Shown piece after piece: positions 46,501-56,955 of a DNA stretch of 64,000 bases. Numbering within the stretch: the first letter of the stretch is position 1; every line of letters begins with the position of its first letter. The notes under the pieces are model-generated. The model ran no database searches and was not told the DNA's origin. It saw only the letters and a list, made by a program, of their open reading frames with translations. The position numbers and the translations under genes are program-made. The stretch is from Mytilus edulis (taxonomy: Eukaryota; Mollusca; Bivalvia; Mytilida; Mytilidae): NCBI RefSeq assembly GCF_963676685.1, contig NC_092350.1:64039674-64103673 (forward strand). Direction: 5' to 3'.

Positions 46501-48203
46501 GTCTTCATTTATCAATACAATAAATTGCTCGTATTTTTTTTTCTCATGTTTCTATTTATTTGTTTCTATATTTTTCTTTTTATTATTGGAATTGTGGTGT
46601 TTGTACAGATTAAACTCGTTGAACAATTGGGAACAGTGTTCTAAAGATATAACATAACTTTAATGAGTCATCAAGTCCAACAGAGCATGAGTGTTTTAGA
46701 CTTTTTTCTGATTCAACTCAAATACGAGTTTGCCTTCAAAAATCAACCTGCTGGATATATCCGTATACCTGACAAATATTTTTAAGTAGTTTTGTATGAT
46801 TCCATCTAGTTCCTATGTACCTACTTTTTGATTTACGCTTCCAATGTGCACCTCGTGACATTATTTTCTGGTCATTGTGTCCGTCTGTGTGTCTCGTGTT
46901 GTGATAGATGTTTGGTCTTAGATGAGTATATGTTCTAAGTCAGGCTAGGTATTGTATGTTTACACTTATCTGACACTTCCTTCACCTATTCAATATGAAG
47001 ATAACTGTATCTTTTTAAGACCAATTATTAATGTGATCTGAAGTTTGAGGGCTTGTTTCCTAGTAAAGTTTGTTTATTTTCATTATTCTTGAAAAACATA
47101 ATGAGAAACTAAACACAAAGTTTCAGAAGTGTTTTCTTATTTATGTCAAGAAGACAAACGGCGTTAATGAAAAGCCTTTGTCGTGATAAGTTGATCAAAT
47201 TGTTTTGATTATACTTTGTTATCAATTTCGAAATCAAATTTCCGCCTTTTGAAATATAATTTCATATAACGGAAATCCTGCTAGATATAAATTATAAATT
47301 GTACACATACTAGAAGGAGGAGCGACGTTGTCAAGATACTTAGTATTTGTCTTTGTTATCAGTAAACAATACAAATTGCTGTCTCACCTAATCAACCTTT
47401 ATTTTAAATAAAAGAAACTAGCACCCGGTTGACATTAATGTATACATTATCAAAGTCTGTTCTCAACATCATTTGTATAACATATTCAGGATATCAGATA
47501 CATGTAGATAATAACAAAAACATTATTCTTAAAGGAAAATGATGAAGAACACATATAGAGTTTATGAATTTATGTGCTTTTTTGTAACGGAATTCAGACG
47601 TTCAATGTATAACACGTGTTTATAATCTTATTATCTAAAATAATATATACAGCGTCCGTTTTGAGAACATTCTACATGTTCTTTGTGTTTTTCGATGTTT
47701 TCAAAATGCAAGATTTTAAATATTCATAAAAAACTACAGGGATTTTAATTAAATTGATATTATCAAAGGTAGATAATTCAAACGGATTATTCCTATTAAG
47801 AAACACGCATAAATAAAAAAAAAAAGACAAAAAAAAAAAAAACAACCCAAACAATAACTAGGCAACACTAAAGTATAGGGAACAAGAAAAACTAACAAAA
47901 CAAAAACACAAACAAAAACATACAATTTTAAATCACACTGAAAGAAGAAAGCTATTCCGTATGCAAGGTATTTATCTAAGCTACCTTTTCCAAATAATAA
48001 ATAAACAGTTTATTATTTAATTGCACGTTTACTTTTTCAAAATATCAGTTGATAAATTCCTCTTGTAAGTTGCAATTATATTACACATATGAAAATCATA
48101 TATTTTACATTAAATTTTAGTATTATGAATATCACTGACCTGCTTGTAATTGTAATTGAATGTTAAGATAAACATACGGCAGGAATGCTGTTAACGATGC
48201 CAT
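39869..48203 (-). CDS. LDL-receptor class-B (YWTD) propeller, single-pass receptor with tyrosine-rich tail
   Basis: Seven coding exons join in one frame: 48203-48140, 45996-45804, 45311-45093, 44597-44470, 43971-43687, 42108-42049 and 40500-39869. Together they make 1581 nt, or 526 codons plus stop. All junctions are GT-AG and all phases agree. Residues 1-21 form a weak signal peptide. About 22-296 make six blades, with Y-W-T-E at 75-78 and 119-122, Y-F-S-Y at 162-165, Y-W-T-D at 210-213 and Y-F-T-D at 257-260. The membrane span is about 323-350, followed by R-L-Y-R-R-L-R-K. YWTD propellers bind secreted ligands in LDLR, LRP and nidogen, but the EGF and LDLa modules usual there are absent. 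The tail has tyrosines at 381, 429, 438, 450, 459 and 471. The ligand is unknown. Exon 1 is the least certain part. Confidence 0.75.
40905..41195. repeat. (ATT)n microsatellite in intron 6
   Basis: An almost uninterrupted run of TTA/ATT triplets with occasional substitutions. Ile-rich frames on both strands come from it. Confidence 0.9.
41440..41705. repeat. Second (ATT)n microsatellite in intron 6
   Basis: Same triplet composition as the array at 40905. The segment between them (41200-41440) has several CAATATT words and is not tandem. Confidence 0.85.
42049..42108 (-). CDS. Propeller gene exon 6 (stalk)
   Basis: 60 nt, acceptor AACTTCAG, donor GCAA|GTAAGA, phase 1 to 1. Encodes a short acidic juxtamembrane linker (M-V-E-D-E-D-A). 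It was accepted because both splice sites are good and both phases fit its neighbours exactly. Confidence 0.7.
42196..42335 (+). mobile_element. RT element 3' fragment in intron 5
   Basis: TAACACGACGGGTGCCGTAT, TTCCGGAGCACCTGATTTC and AGTGGAGTTCGTGTTG match the 3' tail seen downstream of the RT at 50700 (inverted). Confidence 0.5.
42895..43245 (+). repeat. Repeat-E related fragments in intron 5
   Basis: Two similar blocks with TTTAATCCACCATTTTCTAC or GTTTAATCCGCCATTTTCTA, CCTGTACCAAGTCAGGAATA and GGGCTTTCTTATTTGGATTT. A third related block is at 44200-44350. Confidence 0.5.
43300..43648. mobile_element. MITE with AAGGATGTACTTAG ends, in intron 5
   Basis: The left end TTAAGGATGTACTTAGGTGA faces the right end CTAAGTACATCTTTAAG in inverse orientation, spanning about 350 bp. 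Non-coding. Confidence 0.65.
43687..43971 (-). CDS. Propeller gene exon 5 (last blades)
   Basis: 285 nt, acceptor GTTTTAG, donor AAAG|GTAACA, phase 1 to 1. Encodes C-T-L-Y-W-T-D-S-H-L-G-S-I-K, S-R-A-P-Y-S-L-N-V-D and C-I-Y-F-T-D-R-G-S-W-Y-V-F-K. The cysteines at 207 and 224 could pair. Confidence 0.85.
44366..44476 (+). repeat. Repeat A copy abutting exon 4
   Basis: GGGAGTATAAGTGCCATTGA, GACAACTCTCCATC and GTACGACCTTCAACACGGAG. It ends at the splice donor of exon 4, so the repeat may have helped set the intron sequence there. Confidence 0.6.
44470..44597 (-). CDS. Propeller gene exon 4
   Basis: 128 nt, acceptor TATTTTAG, donor ATAG|GTATGT, phase 2 to 1. Encodes M-M-Y-F-S-Y-T-E-N-N-Q-N-A-I-G-R-C-R-L-D-R-S, in which the YWTD box is degenerate, then K-V-Y-D-I-A-I. 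A copy of repeat A ends a few bases from the donor. Confidence 0.8.
45093..45311 (-). CDS. Propeller gene exon 3
   Basis: 219 nt, acceptor with a long T tract (TTTTTTTTAG), donor CAAG|GTATTT, phase 2 to 2. Encodes N-P-T-G-I-A-V-D, H-L-Y-W-T-E-S-L-A-N-S-I-F-R-C-N-L-D-G-S and Y-P-H-A-I-A-I-H: a textbook LDLR class-B repeat, and the firmest evidence for the family. Confidence 0.9.
45804..45996 (-). CDS. Propeller gene exon 2 (first blades)
   Basis: 193 nt, acceptor TTAATAG, donor ATAG|GTAATT, phase 1 in and 2 out. Encodes H-L-L-V-A-Y-G-N-D, R-G-I-L-L-L-D-V-S-N and Y-M-Y-W-T-E-I-G-N-N-S-I-Y-R, the typical blade pattern of a bare repeat followed by YWTD and I-x-R. Confidence 0.8.
46066..46255 (-). 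repeat. Repeat A copy in intron 1
   Basis: Inverse orientation: TGACTTGTTTTACATTGTCA, CTTTTATAGCTGACTATGCG, GCGCCGTACGG and TTATACCACATCTTCTTTTT. Confidence 0.7.
46260..48139. other. Intron 1 of the propeller gene
   Basis: AT-rich, with an A-rich tract near 47815-47925. The plus-strand frame at 46288-46644 is Phe/Leu/Ile-rich noise. No additional exon with matching phase was found. Confidence 0.45.
48140..48203 (-). CDS. Propeller gene exon 1 (start codon and signal peptide)
   Basis: ATG at 48203-48201 opens 21 codons (M-A-S-L-T-A-F-L-P-Y-V-Y-L-N-I-Q-L-Q-L-Q) ending in A and one base before the donor GCAG|GTCAGT. The phase (1) matches the acceptor at 45996. The hydrophobic core is short, so an alternative upstream exon cannot be excluded. 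Confidence 0.6.
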
Positions 48204-49040
48204 GTCATACAAAAATATCTCTCAATAAAGAAACCACACTCGTGATAATCTTAAAATCTGAACATCCCTAGTTCAGAAACAGTTATTAAAAGATTTAAAA
48301 GTTGATTATTAACTATACATTGGATTACAGTTTTCCTGTAAACAGGGAAACAAAAAATAAATAAATATAATTATCTGACAAAATATCACACGTGACGATC
48401 ATTGTGAGACACATTTTGTTTAAAACTATTTTTCAAGTCATAAGATGATGTGAACATAAACATTTTATTATCTCACTATAACAATCGTTTGTAGTCGTAC
48501 AAACCACTTGGAAATCTATATTTACTCAATGGTACTTTTAAAAATTATTTTCGTATCTTGCTCTACTTTGTTAGAGTTGTGATATAGATCTGTCATTGCT
48601 TTATTATTCTATGGTGAATTTTTGTATTCTTGTCTTTTGTTTATGCTATTATTTTTTCTTTGTTGAAATGTATGAATTGTTTATATAGTGATGAAGTTTA
48701 TAACAAAATGTTTACTGCTGCATCCTTACTGTTGACATGTTTGCATATTATGTCTGTTTTTGCATTTTTACACATCGTAGTCAATATAATTGAAATGTAT
48801 GCGACTGTCATATATCATGAATATTAAATTGAAAACAACTAAAACAGTACAGCCATAAATTAAAACGATGCAAAGACAAATAGCAGTTCACAAATCATTT
48901 ACGACAGAAATTGAAGCTATACATTTTGTCCCCGAGCACATCCTCCGTCCAGTAGCAAAATTTCAATAGCATGAAATTACGAAGATCAACAGGATACTGG
49001 CACGTACGTCGCCCAGTATAAAAAGGTCCGAAACAGACGT
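48204..49040. other. Upstream flank of the propeller gene
   Basis: Should contain the 5' untranslated region and promoter of the minus-strand gene, but no core promoter motif stands out from the AT-rich background. No other gene seen. Confidence 0.35.
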
Positions 49041-49044
49041 CACC

Positions 49045-49263
49045 ATGAACAGGGTGTCGTCTGATACTACAGCTGACCCCTCATCACCAGACATGACTAA
49101 TATCTCAAACATAGTTCATTCAGATCATCATACTAATGACAATAGCAATATTTCACATATACAGCCATGTTCAGTTTTCCTTCAAGACATTTTTGATTTT
49201 GACGACTCACAACAACACTGTAGCATTTCGGAATGTGAGACTCAAGGCTGCATTTTTTTATAA
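49045..49263 (+). other. Short ORF of protein-like composition, identity unknown
   Basis: 72 codons from ATG to TAA, rich in S, D, N and T (S-S-D-T-T-A-D-P-S-S-P-D-M-T, then D-I-F-D-F-D-D-S-Q-Q-H-C). It is unlike the AT-driven frames around it, and the upstream bases also contain K-L-R-R-S-T-G-Y-W-H-V-R-R-P in another frame. It may be a small gene, an exon or the remnant of a transposon ORF. No domain recognised. Confidence 0.25.
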
Positions 49264-49329
49264 CATATGCTGAATTCACTAGCAATTTAAGCAAGAAGTC
49301 ATATTTTACCAAAAGTTACGATGATCTGA

Positions 49330-49435
49330 ATTGTAAATCAATAAAAGAGGGACGAAAGACACCAGAGGGACAGTCAAACTCATAAATCGAAAATAAACTG
49401 ACAACACCATAGCTAAAATGAAAAAAAGGGTTGGC
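49330..49435 (-). mobile_element. RT element 3' terminal fragment
   Basis: AGAGGGACGAAAGACACCAG, GGACAGTCAAACTCATAAAT and AACTGACAACACCATAGC are the reverse complement of the 3' tail family. Confidence 0.55.
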
Positions 49436-49439
49436 GGAG

Positions 49440-50095
49440 TGTCAATTAAACAATAATCATTCTTAATGAAAGTAAAATTCGTTTGTTGATTTGCACTTTT
49501 ATCCTTTTCTTTTTCTTTTCTTTCATTTCAGTGACAGTACGATTTACTCTATAATGACAACTTTAATGACAGTTATCTTTACTGGTATACGTGTGCATAT
49601 AAGTAAAATTCATAAGGATAATAAAAATGTGGACAACTTAAAATAAATAGGGTATCTAATTAAATAACGAACTATTTAAAAAGCTTACCAAACACCCCTA
49701 ATGGGAGGGATAAAAACATTCCAGGCCTAGTCTTAAGCGTGTCAGTAAATTATAAATCTTGCTCCTCCCGATCATTTTCTTTCCCCCTTTCCCCCATTAT
49801 CTTTTGGTAAATTATAAACAGGGTTATCGTCAGATGTTATCTATATTTCTTGAGAACAATGCATTCAACATCTTCTTTTAATAACACAGATCACTCTTGC
49901 AATATGCCGGTAATATATCTTCGCATTATTCTTTTTTGTAATAATCGTAGATATTTGATACTGATTTTCACATGTCCTAAATCACGACATTAATAACATA
50001 CTGTAGATATAAGTGTTTTGATTTACACATGTGAAAAATGATACGCTCGTTGGAAAATCAGGACAACTTTCTGGATTTTTTTATATAGATTAGAT
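49440..50095. other. No gene seen
   Basis: AT-rich sequence with short pyrimidine runs at 49765-49800; nothing supportable. Confidence 0.4.
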
Positions 50096-50097
50096 CG

Positions 50098-50285
50098 TAG
50101 GTTTACCGTTTGAATGGTTTCACACTTGTAATTGTTGGGGCCCTGTCTAGCTTGCTGTTCTGTGTGAGCCTAGGCTCCGTGGCGAAAACCGTACCTTGAT
50201 CTATAATGGTTTACTTTTATAATTGTGACTTGGATGGAGAGTTGTCTCATTGGTATTCATAAATCTTCCCATATCTATTTAAAAA
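50098..50285 (-). repeat. Repeat A copy, minus orientation
   Basis: TTTACCGTTTGAATGGTTTC, GGGGCCCTGTCTAGCTTGC, GCTCCGTGGCG and TGGATGGAGAGTTGTCTCAT. Confidence 0.65.
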
Positions 50286-50699
50286 AAATATGTGTATTGT
50301 GGTGTTGTTCATGTTGTTGTATAAGAAAATATATCACGACCAATAAATTAATGATTGCTTATCTTCATCAAATAAAGATAATATTGTTATATACTTTTAT
50401 TTTACAAGAAACAGAATCGTTATACAAAAGCACTGATTACATTTACCATTATTGGTAACATATACTATAATTGAAAAACATCCAATATGACATATAAGTT
50501 GAAAATAGAAGATTCGGTGATTTTTTAATCTTAAACGATTCTTATTCACTTCATGTTTAAACCCTTGGTTCATATATCTGACACACATTTATAGGTTAGA
50601 CAATACTTGGTCATGATTTATGAAGATTTAAGTCAAAGGCGAAGTATTGTCTGACCAATTTAGAACATATTCACACTTTCGAGTGACCTTACAAAATTA

Positions 50700-51740
50700 G
50701 TCTTTCCCATTGTAAAAGAAGAGGGACGAAAGATACCAAAGGGACAGTCCAACTCATAAATCTAAAACAAACTGACAACGCCATGGCTAAAAATGAAAAA
50801 GACAAACAGAAAAACAATAGTACATATGACACAACATAGAAAACTAATGAATAAACAACACGAACCCCACCAAAAACAAGGGGTGATCTCAGGTGCTCCG
50901 GAAGGGTGAGCAGATTCTGCTCCACATGTGGCAACCGTCGTGTTGCTTATGTGATTACAAATCCGGTAAAATAGTCTAATTCGGTTGGTCACATTCATGA
51001 AAGGGAAGGGGATTGTAGTTACTACGTAAGGAACATATCCGATATCATTTGTGAAACGGTTATTCCATAACGGTCAACCAACTCGTGAAGGCGTCCGTAA
51101 AATTTACGAAGGGATGATTTCAACTTCACCATTTGGAACTCTTGGTTTAATAGCTTCCTTGTGAGCAGTAACCCTCTATCAAGAAAATCACGATAGGAAA
51201 TGCAAGCACGCGAATATCGTATCTATTGGGAGATATATACCCCGTATGCAAGTGCTGCTGGAATGTTGCTACTTAGAAATGGAAAGTTCACAATTGGAAA
51301 GCTGAAATCATCTCTTTTGTCGTAAGGTTTTGTTTTCAACCGACCCTCATTGTCAATGTCTAGATGTAAGTCAAGATATGAAGCCGACTTAACTGTATAT
51401 GTAGTACCCGTTATCTCCGATGGGATAGATGTGTTCCACATAGTCACCAAATTTTGAATTGTTTAGTGAAAGAACGTCATCTATATAGCGAAAAGTAGAG
51501 TTAAAGGATATTGCTAACTTCTTATCTTTCTCCCTAAGAAGTTCCTGCATGAAGTCAGCCTCATAATAATAAAGAAACAAGTCGGCAAGTAGAGGGACAC
51601 AGTTTGTTCCCATTGGGATGCCGACAGTCTGTTGAAAAACACGTCCACCGAATGTTACAAATATGTTGTCAATCAAGAAATCAAGCATCTCGATAATATC
51701 GGTTTCAGAGAATTTTTTGTTTGAATCAGAGTATATTCAA
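50700..51740 (-). pseudogene. RT element, catalytic core and C-terminus, frameshifted
   Basis: The best RT copy in the window. In order on the minus strand: M-L-D-F-L-I-D-N-I-F-V-T-F (about 51688), G-I-P-M-G-T-N-C-V-P-L-L-A-D-L-F-L, the catalytic box F-R-Y-I-D-D, G-D-Y-V-E-H-I-Y-P-I, then after a frame change near 51420 S-A-S-Y-L-D-L-H-L-D-I-D-N-E-G and N-F-P-F-L-S-S-N-I-P-A, and Y-G-V-Y-I-S-Q. The region down to 50700 is the decayed C-terminus and 3' tail. An RT of this kind copies element RNA into DNA. I place it near Penelope-like elements with moderate confidence. At least one frameshift and 5' truncation make it inactive. Confidence 0.75.
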
Positions 51741-51744
51741 ACCT

Positions 51745-52400
51745 AAATAAGAGTTCTTTTTTATAATGAACAAATGGTAAACATAGGTAATCATCATTTT
51801 TAAAGGATGGAATGAAATAGCACTGAGTTTGTGAGGACCAAATGGAACAATTGTTCTTTTTCTGCTTCAGGTAAAATTTAATTTTAATATATCTTGAGAT
51901 TATTTTTTAATTTAGAAAGAAACACAATGATATATAAATCCCCTTTTTGATTTTTTTTTTATATAAATATAGAACTCTGTGTATCAGCATTTAAATTCAG
52001 ACCATTCAACATTAAATGCTTACTTTTTATTGATAATTTTAAAAAGTTTAAAAAAAAAACCTTTGCTTTGTTGATCAGCAGTCTGGCATTGTTTTCTTGA
52101 AAGAAAAAAATCCTTCAAATGCCAGGTAAATAATAAATAAATATTATTTTACCTACATCCTTACCATAATTGATTTTGTTTATTCCCAGGGAAAATGCAG
52201 CAGGGGATTGTACAATTCATAAGTGCAGTTATTAAGAGTTCACTTTCATAATTAACTGACAATGAAAAGTCATTCATGTTAAGAATTTCAAAGTGCATGG
52301 AAAACCATGTACTATGAACATTATAGGGAGAAAACTGACTTTTCATTGGACGAAGAGGGTGAGTATGTTCTAAGTATTTGTAAAACATGTATCGTTTTGA
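51745..52400. other. No gene seen
   Basis: AT-rich sequence with A and T homopolymers near 51945-52060. Confidence 0.4.
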
Positions 52401-52404
52401 TCTT

Positions 52405-52620
52405 TAACTCACATGTGGATTGTTATATTCTAAACATTTTACATACTTACATAACACATTAGATTTAATCTTTTCCTCACACGTGATACATTTGATCGTA
52501 TATAATCTTTTACTCACACATGACACATATATAATATTCACATTTTACTCACATATTACACAATTGATTTTAATATTTTATTCACCTCAGACCCATTTGG
52601 TTGAAATCGTTTACAAAAAA
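52405..52620. repeat. Degenerate tandem repeats (TTTACTCACA motif)
   Basis: About five loosely repeated units of 40-45 bp built on TTTTACTCACATATNACACA-type sequence. The motif is weak but periodic. Confidence 0.45.
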
Positions 52621-52806
52621 GGACACTGAAGTGTAATTCCTTGTTGCTGCTAGCTTTTCATCATATATGATATAATGTCCTTGTTTACACATATTATCTT
52701 ATATATCTATTTACTCTGTTATGATTAATATATAAACCAAAAAAAAATGAATACTGCCATATTATTATTTATAAAGCAACCAAATAGTGCTCACATTTGC
52801 TGATTA

Positions 52807-53444
52807 CATATATATATGTCGTGTACATGTTGCGATTTGTACAGGTTATAACATTTACACAAATATTGTACATGTTATAACTTGTATAATGCAAAAAATA
52901 CAAGTTATAACATGTACAAAACTACCTCGTACGTGTCATAACCTGTACAAAATATTGGTTAAAAATGGATTTAACTTGTACAAAAATTAAGATAAATCTA
53001 AATGAAGTAAAATAGACATTTGAATATATTAATAAATAAAGAACAACAATAAATAGTCCAGCACATGTTATTTTTCTTTAGAGGACAATGATCACAAAGA
53101 TTCAGAAATGTATGGCATAATGTGTTTTCAAGTTTCATGCAGTCCATCATAGCTTACATTGTACATCAGTGTGACACTATTTACTACCCTGTAAAAGGAT
53201 AAATTTCCTTAATGACAAAATTCATCTGCAATAAACCTTCAATGTAATGATTTTAAGCAATGATGCAATAATAGAAACATATCATTATTTTTCAAAATTG
53301 TACAAGTTAAAACCATTTTTAAGCAATATTTTTTACAGGTAATAACATGTACGAGGTACTTTTGTACATGTTATAATTTGTATTTTTGCATTATACAAGT
53401 TATAACCTGTACAAAATCGCAACTTGTACACGACATATATATAT
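52807..53444. mobile_element. Palindromic MITE with ~180-bp inverted arms
   Basis: The left arm (52807-52985) begins ATATATATGTCGTGTACATG and contains repeated GTTATAACATGTACAA-like units. The right arm (53285-53444) is its inverse with few differences. The middle 300 bp is unrelated and non-coding. Confidence 0.8.
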
Positions 53445-54909
53445 CAGACTTGGGGTAATTGCAATTTTAATCGTTAATCACCTGTAATTGATTACAATTT
53501 TTCAAGTAATCACTGTAATCATTAATCAGCCAAAAATCTGATTACATATTATTTAATTTAATCAATTACTTTTCAAAATACCCTGTAATCCTAATTACTT
53601 TTTGATTACATTCTGATTACAATGAAAAAAATCTAAAATCGTGTTTTTGGTCATTAAATTGAACCTATTTGTTATTCATATTTGATAAATATTTAACATG
53701 CTCAAATGGTTTGGTTTACTTTAAGCATGTCTACTTCAGTAAAAGAATAAACTGTTACAGTATTGAAAAGTCATAATTAGCCTCAGCAGAGACATATAAC
53801 ACAATTATATACCTTTTGTCTTAGTAAAATAAACTGTACATATATTCATCATTTATTGATCTTCATATTAATATTTGATAATAACTGTTATATATTCAAG
53901 TAATACTTTTCTTTAACCCTGAATAATAATCTTTTGTTAATTTTTGTGATTTTTGTCAACTTGGAATTGACAGGTAGGAGACTACTTAAGGTTTGTTTTT
54001 ATTGCAATTACCAATGAGTATAGATGTAGGGTAATATGTATGGTAAAAGATAAATCAAACATGAACATTTATCTAATTAGCACAAACTAAATTAAAAGTT
54101 GGACAAATGTGTTGTTTAATTGTTTTTAAATGTATTTGGACTGGACATGTAAAATGCAATGATTTTTAGACTTATATATTGTTTACAATTTGATTAAACA
54201 TTTAAATTTAAATCTAACATAGTTGTAACTGGTAACTTTATTTCATCCATATGTTAACTTCCATAAACTGTACCTTGGATAGCATATAAATAAAATTGAG
54301 AATGGAAATGGGGAATGTGTAAAAGAGACAACAACCCGACCATAGAGCAGACAACAGCAGAAGGTCGCCAACAGGTCTTCAATGCAGTGAGAAATTCCCG
54401 CACCCGGAGGCGTCCTTCAGCTGGCCCCTTAACAAATATATATACTAGTTCAGTGATAAGGAAGTAAAGTGAATGTATGAAAGAGGTCAGAAGACAAACA
54501 AAAAACTCTTTATAAATCTTTATTAAATTTAATTCAAAATAATTCAGAGGTCATTGGTGATAAAGTGTAATGTATAATAACCAGTGACACAATGTTCATG
54601 TATATATGTAGTGAAGTTTGGTGTTTATTAAATAGATGAAGTTTGAAGTTATCATTTTATAATGTATCAAATAAAATACTTTCTAAAAAATGCTATAGTC
54701 ATATTAAACGTTTATTTATTCACATCATTCAAAATGTTTTGTTTTTAAATTTATTGTAATCAGATGTAATCATGATTACTTTGCCAACTTAACCATTAAT
54801 TCAAAGATACTTTCAGAAATGATGTAATCATTAATTTAATTTAATCCTACAAATGAAAAAGTAATTGTAATTTGATCAATTACCTTGAAAGTAATCTGAC
54901 CCATCTCTG
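53445..54909. mobile_element. hAT-like non-autonomous transposon
   Basis: The ends read CAGACTTGGGGTAATTG and, inverted, CAGAGATGGGTCAGATTAC. Both are followed by GTAATTGATTACA-type repeats (53480-53640 and 54750-54900). It is flanked by ATATATAT on both sides (53437-53444 and 54910-54917), an 8-bp duplication as in the hAT superfamily. No transposase. A repeat-B copy (54293-54470) lies inside. Confidence 0.75.
54293..54470 (+). repeat. Repeat B copy nested in the hAT-like element
   Basis: TTGAGAATGGAAATGGGGAA, GAGACAACAACCCGACCATA, CCCGCACCCGGAGGCGTCCT and TCAGCTGGCCCC. Confidence 0.75.
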
Positions 54910-54917
54910 ATATATAT

Positions 54918-55895
54918 AACATGTACAGTGATAGTTCTTACTTTTGGAAGCGTACATCATAATACATAAACAGAAAGACATGAACATATCACTGTATCAC
55001 ATGGTATGAACTTACTTATAAGAAGTTTTTAGGGTACAAATAAAACAAGTTTATTCAGCAAATACGACATGATTCTAGTTCATGATAAGGATCCTAAATA
55101 GTGGAAATTTAAAAGAAAACAAATACGTAGGAAATAAATTCATGTATCTATCCTATGATACTTACGTTTAGGAGAAGAAAACTTACAGCATAATTAATCT
55201 GTTTTCACAGGAATATGAATTGCATTTATGTAATTTTGATAGCACAATGAAAATGTGTAAATTTAAATGGCAATACTGTAACAGGTAAAGTACTCAACAC
55301 ATTCAGAGTCAATGACTCATGACAGAAAGTTCAGGACCCAATGATTTCCATGAATAACAAACTTGTAACTTGATACAAAATAGCTATGACGTGCGATCAG
55401 TGATTCATCTGAAACTGGCCTAACGAAGGTTTAACACATTCATTTTCGAATATTTAGTCAATAAAGCATGACCATCAGGAAGAGGTGGATAATTACCTAA
55501 TTACAAACCAATACATTTTTGACGCCGTACTCGGAAACACAACGCCTGAGTAATGTTCAGTAAAGTCCTAAAATGACCCGCTTTTTTATAGCGTGAATCT
55601 CGAATTAGGAATTTTTTACCAATATCAAGATAAATTATAGCTGTTAAGGGGGTAGGCCTTGGTAACACCAAAATTTCCCTCTCGTTTAATTATTCTTATA
55701 TTTACATCATTGAAAAGGTAGGGTCCATGCATCATCTGCCAAAGTCTAAAGAAAATTCAACATTTCATTTTATGTTTAGGGTATATTGAATATGACCAGT
55801 TTTGGGGTACCCTAAAAAACGGTCGAAAACATTAGTAGGTAAAAATCATTGAGTGTTTTTGCACATGTTGTCATTGGAAATCCCCTAACTGTTAA
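54918..55895. other. No gene seen
   Basis: AT-rich flank between the hAT-like element and the LINE. 55640-55890 is slightly richer in GC but has no open frame. Confidence 0.4.
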
Positions 55896-56955
55896 ATTAC
55901 ATAGAAGAAATATACCTTATAGTAAATCTAAAACATCATAGTAATACAAATAGATTGAATGTAAAAAAAAAAGTTTTTTTAATATTCGACAAAAAGTCGG
56001 GCCAGCTCAGATAGCACATTTTTTTTTTTAAATATAAACAGCAAAAAATTTTGTCGTTTATTTCCTGCAAACAATTGTTTAAACAAAATTTAATCAAATT
56101 TGACCGTTTGATATCACTTTATTACTCTCCAAAAATAATGTATAGACAAATTAACAAGATTTTGGTTCCTTTTTAACTTTATCTATTAATTTATTTTCAA
56201 TAATTTCCAGTTTGAACTACCTTCTATTATACTTTTCAATCTCTTTGGAATCGCACTTAAAATCCCATAAAATTCTACAAAAGAAGTATGGATATCATAC
56301 TTTTTCAAAATTCATCATATGAGAATAATGTATTATTATATGACATCAGATCATTAATGAAGAATATACTATTTTCAATATATTTGAACCTCAAAATCAT
56401 CTTTCCATCCATTTTGATGGTCGGAATTACATAGAAGAAACATACCTTATAGTAAATCTAAAACATCATAGTAATACAAATAGATTGAATGTAAAAAAAA
56501 AAGTTTTTTTAATATTCGACAAAAAGTCGGGCCAGCTCAGATAGCACATTTTTTTTTTTAAATATAAACAGCAAAAAATTTTGTCGTTTATTTCCTGCAA
56601 ACAATTGTTTAAACAAAATTTAATCAAATTTGACCGTTAGATATCACTTTATTACTCTCCAAAAATAATGTATAGACAAATTAACAAGATTTTGGTTCCT
56701 TTTTAACTTTATCTATTAATTTTTTTTCAATAATTTCCAGTTTGAACTACCTTCTATTATACTTTTCAATCTCTTTGGAATCGCACTTAAAATCCCATAA
56801 AATTCTACAAAAGAAGTATGGATATCATACTTTTTCAAAATTCATCATATGAGAATAATGTATTATTATATGACATCAGATCATTAATGAAGAATATACT
56901 ATTTTCAATATATTTGAACCTCAAAATCATCTTTCCATCCATTTTGATGGTCGGA
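55896..56955. repeat. 530-bp tandem duplication
   Basis: ATTACATAGAAGAAATATAC at 55896 and its near-identical repeat at 56426 start two copies, each ending TTTTGATGGTCGGA. Only scattered single-base differences are visible (for example T/C in the first 20 bases, and T/A at 56638), so the duplication is recent. Confidence 0.9.

Noticed and set aside
46288..46644. 118-codon hydrophobic plus-strand frame
   Set aside because: Intronic, AT-driven Phe/Leu/Ile composition, no splice or start context.
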